Assembly (NCBI RefSeq): GCF_018687715.1
Contig: NC_056752.1
Span: 38,324,001-38,388,000 of the forward strand
DNA length: 64,000 nt
From: Carya illinoinensis
Taxonomy: Eukaryota; Streptophyta; Magnoliopsida; Fagales; Juglandaceae
Direction: 5' to 3'
Shown: positions 46,324 to 58,680 of the stretch, piece by piece
Layout: each line of letters opens with the position of its first letter
Numbering within the stretch: the stretch's first letter is position 1
The notes under the pieces: model-generated
Seen by the model: the letters and a program-made list of their open reading frames with translations, nothing else
What the model was told of the DNA's origin: nothing
Database searches by the model: none
Position numbers and translations under genes: made by a program

Positions 46324-49300
46324 GCCCCCCTCGATTCAAGCGGCACTGAAGTTATTGTGAGGATTGAGCGTAAAAGAGTGAACTGAGCTGTCCAGAGTGG
46401 TTTGGTCAAAATATCAGCTACCTGATCTTTACTGGAGATGAAGGAAACTTTGACAGTTTTTGCTGCCACTCGATCCCTCACGAAATGAAAGTCAAGTTCA
46501 ACATGTTTAGTTCTAGCATGTAAAACTGGGTTAACAGATAGATAGGTAGCTCCAAGATTATCACACCACAAAGTTGGTGGTTCTTTGAGGAAAATAGACA
46601 ATTCTTTCAATAAAGATTGAATCCAAAGAATTTCACAGGTAGTGTTGGCTACCGCCTTATACTTAGCCTCAATAGAGGACCGGGCAATAGTGGGCTACTT
46701 CTTGGAGCCCCAGGAAATTAAATGAGAACCAAAGTAAACACAAAAACCTCTAATGGATTTTCGGTCATCTGGACATCCCGCCCAATCCACATCAGAAAAG
46801 AGAGTGAGTTGAAAACTTGAAGAGGAAGAAAAATAAAGGCCAAAATGTGTTGTTAAACGGAGATAGCATAAGATACGCTTAACAGCCTGCCAATGAGGGA
46901 GACGAGGACAGTGCATAAATTGACAGACTTTATTCACTGGAAATGATAAATCAGGTAGAGTAAAAACTAGGTATTGAAGACTACCGACAATGCTCCTATA
47001 GAGTTGAGGATCCTCAAAGGAGGATCACTCAATGGCCGAGAGTTTTACTGAGGCTGACATTGGGGTGGAGACCGGTTTGGACTTATGCATGTTAGTACGA
47101 ACTAACAAATCAGAAATATAACGAGATTGAGACATAAACAAACCAGTGAAATTACGACTAACTTCAATACCCAAAAAATAGTGCAACATGCCAAGATCTT
47201 TAACAGGGAAGTCAGACTGAAGAGAGGAAATAAACTCAAAGATCAGTGATGGTTTAGAAGCTGTAACAATAATATCATCTACATAGATAAGTACATAAAT
47301 TGAATCAGAATCAGCAGATAGAATAAACAACGAAGTATCAGAAATGGAACCATGAAATCCTAACGCAAGCAATTTTGAGCTTAATTTGGAGAACCAAGCC
47401 CTAGGGGCTTATTTCAGACCATAAATGGACTTACGTAATTTACAAATATGATGAGGAAAGTCAGGATTAACAAACCCAACAGGTTGATGCATGTACACAT
47501 CCTCCTCCAAGTCACCGTGCAAGAAAGCATTTTGTATGTCAAGCTGATGCAAAGGCCAATTTCGTGTAACTGCAATGGATATGAGAAGTCTGATGGTCAC
47601 AGGTTTCATAACAAGGCTGAATGTTTCGGAGTAGTCAAGACCGTCCTGCTGATGAAACCCTTTGGCCACAAGACGAGCCTTGCGACGCTCTAGAGTGCCA
47701 TCAGCATGCCGTTTAGTCTTGAGAATCCATTTAGAGCCGAGTATATTGAGGGTGTTGTTAGGAGGAACAAGATCCCAAGTTCGGTTATGAAGAAGTGCTT
47801 GAAATTCGTTGGTCATGGCCGGACGCCATTCCGGATATTTGGCAACTTCGGTGTAGGAGGAAGGCTCCTCAGGTACAGGAGATGATTTGGAAATGGTGAG
47901 GGAGATGAAGGGTTTAGGTTGTGGCCATGGGATTGTACCATCAGATCTAAGAAGAGCTTTTTGAACTTGAGCCTTGAATCGGGTTAACATTGGATGAGTG
48001 GAGGAGGGCTGAGAAGGTAATGATGCTGAAGGGTGTGGGAGGGACGATGCTGAAGATTGTGGGAGTGATGGCGCTGAAGTTTGAGAAGAGGTCACGGGAT
48101 TATTAGGGTTGGAAGGCTCTGTGCATGAAGAGGCTGATGTTGATCTTGCGGAGGAGGGGGAGTTTACGGAAGGCACGTGAGAAGTAGAGAGTGGCCTGGG
48201 CTGAGAGTTATGGAGCGGTTGTGTGGGAGAGGAAGTTGGGCTGGACTGAATGAGAGGCCCAGTAGGAGTTAGATGAAGGAAAGATGGAGAAATCTGGTTG
48301 AAGGAGGATGGGTAACAGGATGGGGCTGAAGAATCGGGACTGGGTGCAGGAGCAAAAGGAAACAGGTTTTCATTAAATCGGACGTCCCTAGATAGATAAA
48401 CCCGGCCCGATGGAATGTGAAGACAGTTGTAACACTTATGATCAGGGCTATAGCCCACAAAGACACAGAGTTGAGAGCGGAGATCAATTTTATGACGATT
48501 AAAAGGCCATAAATTAGGCCACCACGCAGAACCAAAAACACGAAAAAAAGAATAGTCAAGTGAATGATGAAATAAGGCTTGAAAGGGTGAAACATTGTTG
48601 AGGACTGGGGTAGGCATGCAATTAATTAAGAAAGTGGTTGTTTGAAACGCCTCAACCTAATATTTGTTGGGCATGAAAGAATGAGCTAGAAGTGAAAGGT
48701 CCGTTTCTACAATGTGCCGGTGCCGATGCTCAACACTACCATTTTGAGGGTGCGAATAAGGACAAGTGATTCTGTGAGTTATGCCAAAAGTTTTGAGAAG
48801 AGAATTAAGTGGCCGAAACTCCCCTCCCCAGTCAGATTGTATAGAAATGACATTGGAGGAAAAAGTGTTGCTAACATAACGAAGAAAAGCCAAAACAATA
48901 GGGACAACATCCGATTTAGCTTGTAAAGGAACAAACCAAATATATTTGGTAAAGTTGTCTACAATGGATAAGTAATAACGACAACTTTTGGAAGACAGCA
49001 CAGGCACTGGTCCCCATACATCAAGAAACAAAAGTTGGAATGGATGCTTGGATTTGGATGGTGATGGAGGGTGAGGAAGTGCATGGGCCTTCGCTTGTAG
49101 ACATTCTGAACAAGAAAAATGAGCCGAATGAGTAGAAACAGGAAGATTAAAATTCCTATTGATAAGTGCTGTAACCCGAGGTGATGGATGGCCTAAATGT
49201 GAGTGCCAAAGCTGGGAAGTGGTTCGTTCACCAATGAAGGCTTGGGGTAGAGTGGATTTATTTGTAGTAGTCGAAACGGTCTCAGCAGCAGGTTGAAACA

Positions 49301-50588
49301 CATAGAGCCCATCTTTAACAGTTCCTTGGAGAAGCACCTTCCGGGTATGCAGATCCTTCACAAGAAACAAAGAAGAGTAAAATTCAAAGTATATAGAATT
49401 ATCTACACAAAATTGACGAACAGGTAATAAATTGCGAGTTATTGACGGAACATGTAAGAGATTGTGACGAAAAAAATTTCGAGAAGGGGTGAGGAGTTGA
49501 GTCGTGCCAGTGTGCTGGATGGAAAGGGAAGAACCATCACCGATACTAATTTGGTCAGGGCCATGATAAGGAGCAGAAGCCAAGTTCAAATTAGAAAAAT
49601 CAGTCGTAAAATGATTTGTTGCAGCTGTATCTGGAAACCAGTTATTGACCGAAGCAGAGGAGGATGGAAAAGTGGTGTAGTTGGCTGTAAGCGATAGAGG
49701 AGGGGAATATTGATATGCTTGATTGAACCGGTGATAACAAGATAAAGTCGTATGACCAGACTTATGGTAGACTTGACAAGTGGGTCGGCTAGGAGAAGTA
49801 TTAGACAAAAGGCTAGGTTGAGGAGAAAAGAAAGCACGACCCCTACCTCGGACATGATTTCGACCACGACCCCAACCACGAGTAGATGAAGTGGAAGAGG
49901 ACGATGACTGGGTAATGGTGGAATTCGTAGCAATGGGACTGGTGGAGAGCAGAGAATGGATTTGGTGAGCAAGTCTGGATTCATGATTTAATAAATAACT
50001 GAAATCTTGGGATGAGGATAATGGTTCAGGCCGAGTGGTAAGGGAAGTGACAATGGATTCATAGTCAGATCCTAAACCAGCTAGAAGAAAAATGTTGAAC
50101 TCAGAAGGAGAGAGGGGATGTCCAGCGGCACTAAGAGAAGAGGAAAGGGATTGAGCTTTGTTAAAGTATTCAAAAATTGATTCCGAGCCTTCTTTTAGTG
50201 TAGCCAACTGAACCTTAGTTTGCATAATATGAGCAGATGATTGAGCTGAGAATAGAGTATGAAGGGTCAACCATGTATCTTTTGAGGTAGTACACTCAAG
50301 CACCTAAGCAAGAACCGAATCGGTAAGGGACGAATTTAAGGCAGAAAGAATGAGTTGATCTTGAAGAACCCATTTCTTATAATCTGGGTTTTCATTGCCA
50401 TTAACAGTAGGTGGGGGCATGGGGATGGAACCATCTATATAGCCGAATAGAGAATGATCTTTTAGAAAGGTTAGAATCTGGGCTTTCCAGAGGAGATAGT
50501 TATCAATGTTGAGTTTGACAGTAACAGATTGAATAGCCAAGGTGGTGATAGAGGGGGAGGTGGCAGGTGGAGAAGAAGATTTAGCCAT
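46218..50588 (-). pseudogene. Copia gag-pol polyprotein, one frame with five internal stops
   Basis: The frame from ATG 50588 to TGA 46218 is continuous (1457 codons) without any frameshift, but has stops at 50304, 48657, 47409, 47025 and 46695. Gag: residues 1-260; the zinc knuckle near 271 reads CQVYHKSGHTTLSC, with the second cysteine changed to tyrosine. Protease: WFPDTAATNHF. Integrase: H-H-C-C motif ending CSECLQAKAH, then FLDVWGP, SDWGGEF and NGSVEHRHR with the catalytic triad kept. Reverse transcriptase: QLDIQNAFLHGDL and LIYVDDIIVTA, split by the stop in YGLK*APRAW. RNase H: DVDWAGCPDDRKS and [11 protein letters not shown]. Four of the stops fit C-to-T or G-to-A change of Gln or Trp codons. 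It cannot make a full polyprotein. Confidence 0.95.
46324..46333 (-). other. polypurine tract of the Copia element
   Basis: CGAGGGGGGC on the minus strand, directly before the 3' LTR. It is also translated as part of the pol frame. Confidence 0.85.
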
Positions 50589-50627
50589 TGCAGGTTAGGA
50601 AGCAAAGAATGGATGTAGGTCCTATTT

Positions 50628-50641
50628 GGCTCTGATAACCA
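50628..50641 (-). other. primer binding site of the Copia element
   Basis: The minus strand reads TGGTTATCAGAGCC next to the 5' LTR, the initiator-Met tRNA site TGGTATCAGAGC with one extra T. Confidence 0.8.
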
Positions 50642-50967
50642 TAAAGAGACTAAGAAATAAAGCAGAGGATAAAGGAACGGAAAGTGCTTGAATAAATTTT
50701 ACTGTTAATTGTTTTTCCTCACTGCCCGAATGCTCTGTTTCCACAAGTATTTATAATGCATGTCTCAACAAATACAATTCTCAGATTAAATCCTCACTAT
50801 ACAGCTCAGCTAGTTAGTTACACAAATATTCTTCCAGAGGTTTCCACAATATTCCATTTGCTCACATGCACATTTCTATTGCAGCAGGTCTGGTGCATGA
50901 GCTTTCTTTTGCTGTTGTGCCACTCACTACATCCTTTGGTGTATCGGCTTGAGTAGTGTCCTTAATA
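50642..50967 (-). repeat. 5' LTR of the Copia element
   Basis: 326 bp, the same length as the 3' LTR, with 15 substitutions and no indel between them. Confidence 0.95.
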
Positions 50968-50972
50968 TTAAT

Positions 50973-52030
50973 TAATTATAATATATCTCTCTTCATGAAC
51001 AATTAATCCTTGCTGTTTAATGAATAGCTTCTATAATATGGATTAAACAATAAAAAATGCATAAGCCCATTAATTAATATCTATTAATTTGTTAATTCCC
51101 CCGTCCAAGGGGAGCTTTTGGTGATTAATTAAGCAACGTTCCATATCTTGGCCATTAATAGCACTTGTACGTACCTCCTTAATTAACACTTAAACTCTTA
51201 ACATTTGAATCAATTACTTTATAAAAATCATTGGCGTAGCTATATATATGTTTAACCAAACATTAACCACACATTACTCATGTGACGTTCATGTATGTCC
51301 GGCCCACATGAGTCTACCACTGGATCGATTAATGGAAAATTAAGTATGATAAAATTGAATGAGTATGATAATAATGTATAATGAGTGTCAAGTCTCACAT
51401 TCGTTCATTTTCCTTATAAATTAATGAAATAGAGCTAATTTATGATATAATTTAAATTAGCTTCGATTATCACCTTAATTAATCTTTTCAGAGAAAATTA
51501 ACCTTAATTGTGATCATTCGGACTTTTCTTTTTATATCTTATAGATATATATCCACTGTTGCAATACTGTTACTATATATTAAGTTTATAAACATTAAGA
51601 ACAGTGGGAATATATATATATATATACGTACGTGGTGCTGGGGTATAGTCAAGTACCCGGCCATAAACTAGTTCTCTCTCTCTCTATATAAATATTTAAT
51701 GACCAAGCTGAAAAGAAATGCGCTGGTAATTATTGCTTGCGGGAAACTATATATTGATCAGTAGTACTTTATCGACAATCTCACTTAATTGTGAACCCGA
51801 CAACGAAAGTAGTATGATGCACGACTAATTATTAAACCGTTGAATATTAACAATAAAATCCAATCTAATTATGAATTTTAATGATCTATCTATTTCCTTG
51901 GTGGCCACAGGGACTCCCAATGGTGCCACCATTGCGAAACCCCCTCCACCCTCCACCCTGCCACTGCACCCTTGCTTTTTTAGTGCTTTGATATATCACC
52001 CGACATGCTCTCTCCTTGATCAAGTGCGAA
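50973..52030. other. AT-rich spacer upstream of the peptide gene
   Basis: No gene. AT microsatellites at about 51611-51626 and a TTAATTAA-rich stretch. The last 400 bp are likely promoter of the plus-strand gene that follows. Confidence 0.5.
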
Positions 52031-52038
52031 GAAAAGCC

Positions 52039-52045
52039 TATAAAT
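52039..52045 (+). promoter_or_regulatory. TATA box of the peptide gene
   Basis: TATAAAT in CCTATAAATTG, about 280 bp before the start codon. A leader intron is possible between CAG|GTATAT (52122) and ACAG (52307). Confidence 0.5.
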
Positions 52046-52315
52046 TGTAAGTTTTGTCACCTATTTCTTCAAATTGGTTCTAAACCATCTTCTAGCAGAT
52101 CTAAGAGGCTGTAGCCTGCAGGTATATATGTTATTTTTACCCCAGTTTCAGTGCTAATATTCATGAAGTTCATCGTTTACTTTGTTTTTGTTTTTTTTGT
52201 TTTTTTATTTTGTGTTTTTTTTTATTTTGTGTTTTTTTGTTTTTAAATAAGCAATCATCGGTCTCAATGCTCACCTCCTGCATGTGTTCGTATGTTTTGG
52301 ATGACAGATTGATTC

Positions 52316-52669
52316 ATGACCATGAAGACCTTACTTGTACTCTTTGTTGCATTCCTCCCGATCTTAGCAACTCTGCAGACCAATGCAGAAACTCATGTGA
52401 CAGTGCAGGCCAATTACGTCCATCAGCTCTCAAGGACTGAATCCACCCCTGGTCGAAAGGTTAACGGTGGTGCTAGTCATGACAGTGTCAACAACGACGT
52501 CGTTGCCGCAAGCGCGGAGACTACAGCGGTCGCCAACAGTACTGATACGGTCGATACAGATCACGAGGCGAACCCAAGCTATCGCGGAAACATCAATGGA
52601 ACTAATTCTCCTTCGTCCAGTAATACTCACCATTTTTTTTCAGATGATCGCAAACCCCACAGAAACTAA
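52316..52669 (+). CDS. probable secreted peptide precursor, 117 residues
   Basis: ATG at 52316, with a second ATG two codons later that may be the true start. The N terminus MKTLLVLFVAFLPILATLQ followed by TNA is a classical signal peptide with likely cleavage after Ala and before ETHV. The middle is hydrophilic, low in complexity and without cysteines (VAASAETTAVANSTDTVDTD). The C terminus NTHHFFSDDRKPHRN ends at the stop, a layout typical of plant precursors that release a short C-terminal peptide. The final P-x-x-N recalls RGF/GLV/CLEL peptides, but the DY and PP of that family are absent, so the link is weak. Supporting signals are the TATA box at 52039 and AATAAA at 52709. Short length and absence of introns in the frame fit such genes. 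It could also be a chance frame, though the signal peptide argues against that. Confidence 0.55.
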   Translation: MTMKTLLVLFVAFLPILATLQTNAETHVTVQANYVHQLSRTESTPGRKVNGGASHDSVNNDVVAASAETTAVANSTDTVDTDHEANPSYRGNINGTNSPSSSNTHHFFSDDRKPHRN

Positions 52670-52708
52670 TTATCGAACCAGGAGAAGGGAGCTAAATATT
52701 TATGCATG

Positions 52709-52714
52709 AATAAA
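52709..52714 (+). terminator. poly(A) signal after the peptide gene
   Basis: AATAAA 40 bp after the stop codon; a second one lies at about 52740. Confidence 0.5.
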
Positions 52715-52744
52715 TTAACAAATATGGTGTGGCTTAATGCAATA

Positions 52745-53400
52745 AATTAATTATATAAGCGGAACCAACGCGTGTTAGACGTAGCAGGCATGGCCAAAGC
52801 ACAAGCATGCATGTCCAAGATGAAGTAATTTTAGTTTCTTTTTATGTAATTTTGCGCAACGTACAGACTTCTAGCTTGCGTGCAAATTAACTATAAATAT
52901 ATATGTGTGTGTGTGTGTTGTGAAATATTATTGCTTCTCTGAAATGAAGGAATCATGCATGCATAGCAGCATATGGCTAGCATGCATGCTTCGTGTTTGC
53001 TAGCATATATATGCTCGATATGATCAGTCGTTGTACCCTAGCTAGCTTGGTGGAACTGCATCATCATTTGCAACCGTGTGGAGTGAAGATTTTAAACCAC
53101 GGGAAACCAAAACTGTAGTACTAGTCTTCATTGGAAAGAAATCAGCCCTAATTTCCTGGCTTATTTGGCAGATCATGTGTTTAGATAGGATGAACATGAT
53201 CAAGCTACCTAGGCTTTGCGGAATAGTAAAGGAACGTTAATTCATCATAAAAAGGGATGGAATTTTTTTTTTTTTCCAAGAGGAGGTGGGAGTAATACAC
53301 TAATACTCAGGAAGAGCGTCGAGGAGAGAGAAAAAGAGAGAATGCAGCACTACTCTAGGTTTGCAGACTTGAAATTAAATGCGTGTGGATATATGACAAT
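52745..53400. other. spacer between the peptide gene and the LINE
   Basis: No gene. TG repeat at about 52903-52918 and clusters of GCATGCAT and GCTAGC words. Confidence 0.6.
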
Positions 53401-53483
53401 GGATCATATATAATAAAAAATCCAGCCTAAAAAATGTTCAACTTTCCAAAAATGCGTTTACAACGCTCTGCTAGGGTTTCTCC

Positions 53484-54999
53484 TTGTTCAGAGCTTCACG
53501 CTATTTATCATGGCCACCTCCGGCTGGCCCCCCTAGGTCGTTCGCCGACCTTGTTTCTGCCATTCTACAGCCGTTGCCTGAGATGGAGGTGGCTTTCTGG
53601 CCTCCAAAAATTGTAGATGGGGAGATCATTTTTCACTTCTCGGTAAAGGAGATTGACTGCACAGCTATGCCGTTCCGTTACTCGATGGTGATCAAGTTCC
53701 TCCATCATGAGCGGCCTTATCTAGATGACATACAAGTTTTTATTCGTGCAAGATGGGATCTGTCCAGCATGCCGGTAGTCTCCTCCATGCAGTAGCCGCA
53801 CCATGTCTTTATTAGGATGACCAATGAGGAAGACTTCAACAAAGCACTTTCAAGGGAATCTTGTGAAGTGAATTGGTGTCCGTATAGGCCCTTTGTTTGG
53901 AGACCCGAATTTGATGATAACTTTGAGCCACCATATGTCCCGGTTTGGATATTTTTACCAGGACTTCCACCAGATTTCTTCCATGCTTCGATCCTTAAGG
54001 TTTTGACAGCACCGATTGGGAGGTTAATTTATTCGCCGAGATAATTCGATGAAATTCGCAACCCGAACAGATGGAGCAAGGGTCTGTGTAGAGGTTAACG
54101 CGTCGAAGGATCCCATTCTTCACTTTTGGATAGGCAGCCCTAGGTTTTCTGGTAGTCGAAGGCAGGGGGTAGTGTATGAAACACTACCTGCCTACTGTTC
54201 TTATTGCAGATGTCAAGGCCATAATTCCAAAACATGTCGCCGTGGCAAGGATTAGAATAAGAAAGGGAAAGGGAGCAATGTTTGGGTCAATAAAGGTGCC
54301 AAAACAGGTCTGGACGATGAGAAGCAAACTGAGAATGAACCTAGTGCTAATGAAGGTGAGAAGGTACCTAATGCTAATGAAAAGCCAGTCGATTCAGGTG
54401 GCAAGGAACCTAGTGCGATTGAAAAGCCAACTGAGATAGAGGCAGGAGAGTCTTCAGCAAAAGAGAAGCTAACCAAGAAAGAGGCCGGAGGGTCGTTGGC
54501 CATTCATTCTGGAAATGACCAAGAAGAAGTGCAGCACGTTAGTCCTAACCTGCATGATGAAGAAGAAGACCGTAGAGTCATTAATGGGCCAGATAGTGAA
54601 GGTGATCATCAAGACATAGATGTGCAAGTGAAGAACTTGGGTCTGCAGCTAGCACTGGTGGATCAGCAACCGAGTGAGGAAGGGGCCATGAAGGTGCATT
54701 ATGCGGAAGAACAAGGGCCTGCTTTAGGGTCCAGTGACATTGAATCGGGGTTTCTGGCTCAAGGTAAGGCTGGTCTAATGGATGGGTCAAGCATGGTTGC
54801 TCAAGGGGAAAAACTCGTTGTTGTAGACAAGGAAGGAAACACGCAAATAAAATATGTTTCTCAATCTGATCAAGAAAGTGAGAGAGATAAATTAAAGGAG
54901 GACATGCGAAAGGATTATTGTATAGACTCTGAGGGTCCTAGTAATTCAGTATTCCATGGGTCCTTTGCGGGTATTTTAATATTATTAAAGATGACTTAG
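53484..54999 (+). pseudogene. LINE ORF1 (RNA-binding protein) remnant
   Basis: Frame opens MFRASRYLSWPPPAGPPRSF. The DUF4283-like region is at about 53590-54150 (FWPPKIVDGEIIFHF ... PVWIFLPGLPPDFF ... ATRTDGARVCVEV). The knuckle CSYCRCQGHNSKTC lies at 54193-54234. A long acidic, Lys/Glu-rich tail follows to 54999. Lesions: TAG at 53793, a TAA and frameshift near 54042, and TAG after the knuckle at 54253. In LINEs this protein coats the RNA. Confidence 0.8.
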
Positions 55000-57900
55000 A
55001 AAGAAGAGGTGGCCGTCCTCGACATTTTGCAGTCATAAAAGATTTCAACCAGTGCATTCAAACTTGTGGCCTAATTTATATGTGTTCCAAAGGACCGAAA
55101 ATGACGTGGTACAATGTTCAAGGTGGTTTAGCTTGTAGTTGGGCCAGGTTAGATAGATGTTTCATTGATAATAATTTTCTTAATTCTTTTTCTAATGTTT
55201 TTTATTAGGTTCTGGTGCATACAACTTCGGATCATTCTCCTTTTGTTATTCAATTGGGGGAGGATCCTTTTAGGTATGGTCCTAACCCTTTTTTTATTTT
55301 AGTATATGTGAATTGATCATATTGATTTTTATCGTTTTGTGGAGGGGGTGTGGAAGCGTGAGGGTCTTGGCAATGGGTTAATTAACTTAGCTTTTAAATT
55401 GAAAAGGGTCAAGGCGGAATTGAAAAGGGTCGAGGTGTCATTAAAAGAGTGGAATGGTAAAACGAACGTGATCATTAAAGATTTAGAGACTCGTATTGAG
55501 AATTTGGAGATTCATCTCCAACATTTGTTTAATGTTGAGGAAGAGAATGATCTCTTGGTGTCCAAGTTAGAACTTTTAACCTAGGTAGAGAGGATACTGG
55601 GCTTGCTCATATGGCCAAGAAGAGTTGGCTTAAAGATGGGGATCAAAATTCTAAATTTTTCCATATTTATTTGAATGCCAAGTATCATAAGAGAGTGCAG
55701 AATATGTGCATGTTTGTTTGATGGTACTATTCTAAAAACCCCTTTTGACATTCATCAAGCTGCTATCGATTATTTTCAAAAGTTTTTGGGTCAAAGTAGT
55801 TCTTATGTTTTGCCGAATTTAAGCGATCTGGTCTCTCCTATTATTACTAATGAGGAAAATCTGGCGATTAGCAGAGCTCCTTCCATAGAAGAAGTAAATG
55901 ATTCTCTTTTTACTATTCCTATTGACAGTAGTTATGGGCCGAATGGTTTTGGTTCCCCTTTTTTCAGAGTTTGTTGGGATTTTGTTAATGATGATATTTT
56001 TGCAGCCGTTGTTGAGTTTTTCCATACTCACATGTTCCTACAAGTTACTTTGCTTCTTCTATTGTCTTAATTCCTAAGGTTGACAAGCCTTTAGGTTTTG
56101 ATAAATTTCGGCCTATAAGCCTTTGCTCAGTGGTTTATAAGGTCTTCTCTAAGATTATTGTGACCTGAATGACTAGTTTGATTCCTAAAATGATTTTGCA
56201 AGAACAAGGGACCTTTATCCCAGGTCGCAATATTTTTGAGAATGTTAGTTTAACTTAGGAAATGGTTCACTCTATTCATAGGAAATCTATTGGGAGCAAT
56301 ATTTTGGTTAAGCTTGATATATCTAAGGCTTATGATTGAGTGGATTAAAATTTTTTATTACATGTTTTGACTAATTTTGGGTTCTCTTCTAATGTTTGTG
56401 ATTTGGTTAAGTCATGCATGTCTTAGTCGTCGTACTCGATCATGATGAATGGTACTTCCCTAAGGTTTTTTAAAGGGGAGTGAGGCTTAAGGTAAGGTGA
56501 TCCTCTATCTTCTTATTTATTCATTATTATGCAATAGGTGCTTTCTCGTCTCATTAAAAAAGCCTTTGAGGAACGTAAAATTCGTCAATTTACTCAAGCT
56601 AAAGGGACTCCTCTTATTCTTATCTCATGTATGCCGACGATATTGTTGTTTTGCAAATGGCAGTAAGAGATCTATGAGAGGTTTGATGGAGGTTTTGAAC
56701 ACATGAAGTTTGGATGGGTCAAGTTTTTAATAAGGAGAAGAGTGCTATATTCTTTTCTAAAAGAATTGCCGTTCCCAGGAAAAATTCTCTCCTTCATCTT
56801 TCCGGATTTTCTGAGGGTTTCTTTCCTTTCAAGTGCTTAGGGGTGCCTATAGTGGATGGTAGGCTAAAGGTATGTGACTTTGGTGAATTATTGGGTGAAA
56901 TTAATAAGAAGATTGCGGGTTGGAAGATGAAAATGCTCTCTGCTGGTGGTGGAACTATTCTTTTACATAATGTTTTATCTAGTATGGCCACCCATCTTCT
57001 TGCTGTGTTAGATGTTCTCAAAGTGGTGATTATAACTTTGAATAAGCTTTTGTGTTTTTTCTTTTAGGGAGAATCTGAAGGTAAGGGCGGTAGGAAATGG
57101 ATTTCCTGGAAGCATATTTGCACTCCACAGATGAAGGTGGCTTGGGTATTAGGGAGTTTGGGGATGTTCAGAGAGCTTTACATGTGAAACTTGCCCGGCA
57201 TCTTATTAAGGGTAAGTCTCTTTGGGCGGATTTTTTCCGAGGTAAGTATGTTAAGGGGTTTCATTTGTCCCTTTTGGAGCCTACTCAGGAGACTTGCTTT
57301 TTGAAATTGATTGTCCGCAATATCCCAGAGGTGTTAAATATTTCCAAATGGGTTGTAAAAGAGGGTAATATCTCTTTTTTGTATGATAATTGGGATGAGA
57401 GAGGTCCTCTTAATGGTCAATTTCCTGTGATTGAGATTAAAGAGCGTCGTATTGAGAATGGATGAGATATTTCTCTTTTGACTAGTTTAGTGGGCGATCA
57501 GAAAGCTTATGAGCTATATGCTTTCTTGGCTTGTCGGAAGGAGGGTCAAGATGTGCTTGTCTGGTTGAAAGATATGGATGGTAATTTCACCACTAAGATT
57601 GCCTGGGATTGTATTAGAATTTGGGCACCTCCTTTACCTTAGGCTCAGTGGATTTGGCATACCAACCTTCTTAAGAAGATTTCCATTATGATGTGAAAGG
57701 CTGTTAATAATTGCTTAAGTGTTGATGAGAAGATTAAGATGGTAGGTATTCTGATGGTCTCTAAATGCAATTGTTGTCAAGTGGGCCATATTGTGGATTT
57801 AAATCATGTGCTTTGTACATGGGACTTTGCTCGAAGCATTTGGGTTTAGCAGCTAGTCAATTAGTGGTTCATATGGCTTTCTTCTACACTTGGAAGGAAC

Positions 57901-58680
57901 AAACAAATTTTTGGTTTCGTCGTGCGGGTAAGTTTTCCCACATGAGAATTATTTATGGCCTTCTTCCTTCTATCATAACTTGGAAGCTTTAGGAGAGGCG
58001 CTGTAAAGCTCAGTATGAAGATAAGGTTAATACGGTTGAGTCAGTTTGGCACACAACTAAATTATGGCTTCGTAGTATTATGGATCAGATTATGAAATTT
58101 TCTTCTGTTTCTAACCAGGATGTTGATATTTTGAATAGATTGGATATCCCGATTTTGTGTCCTAGGCCTAAGAGGGTTCTCATGGTTAGATGGACTCGGC
58201 CTCATCAAGGCTGGGTCAAACTGAACACAGATGGTAGTAGTCTTGGTAATCCTAGTCCTTCTGGTGCTAGAGGTGTTATTCGGGATGAATATGGTTGGTT
58301 ACTTGTGGCTTATTCTGTGCCCCTGGGTCCGGGTACTAATAATTTTGCTGAAATTAAAAGTTTATTGGAAGATGTTCAAAGGTGTTATAATCTTGGATTT
58401 TCTCGTGTTCAAATTGAGATAGACTCTCAACTGTTGGTAAATTGGATTACTAAGGATGATTATCGTATTTGATATTTAGAAGATTTTTAGGACGAATTAC
58501 ATGATTATCTTAATTGTCTGGATTATACTGTGAATCATATTTTTCATAAAGGAAATGTTATGGCTGATTTTCTAGGCAAGTGTGGTGCTAAGAGGTTGAC
58601 TTCTGACTGGTCTAGAGATCATACGTTGCCTAATCTCTTAAGAGGTCTCATTCGTATGGACAAATATGATCTTCCTTAAT
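55000..58680 (+). pseudogene. LINE ORF2 (endonuclease, reverse transcriptase, RNase H) remnant
   Basis: Only the end of the endonuclease remains (WYNVQGGLACSWARLDRCF and TTSDHSPFVIQL, 55100-55255); its N-terminal half with the first catalytic residues is missing. The reverse transcriptase covers about 55600-57100: RPISLCSVVYKVFSKII, LVKLDISKAYD and YADDI at 56630-56644. A zf-RVT-like stretch lies at 57640-57780. RNase H at 58180-58620 shows LNTDGSSLGNP, NNFAEIKSLLE, VQIEIDSQLL and HKGNVMADFL, that is the D-E-D set plus a late D. Numerous in-frame stops (for example in KAYD*VD) and shifts. Single ancestral frame inferred from the order of blocks. Confidence 0.85.

Larger units (their letters stand above)
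45998..50967 (-). mobile_element. complete Copia LTR retrotransposon, 4.97 kb
   Basis: Two 326-bp LTRs flank a single long gag-pol frame, all on the minus strand. The target duplication TTAAT is exact (45993-45997 and 50968-50972). The primer site next to the 5' LTR and a G-rich polypurine tract next to the 3' LTR are in the correct places. LTR ends are TA...TA rather than TG...CA. I count 15 differences between LTRs (about 4.6%), nearly all transitions, so the copy is of moderate age. Domain order gag, protease, integrase, reverse transcriptase, RNase H identifies Copia. Confidence 0.95.

Noticed and set aside
49586..49984. 132-codon minus-strand frame, and plus-strand frames at 47448, 48714 and 49464
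   Set aside because: Alternate-frame or opposite-strand shadows of the Copia gag-pol frame.
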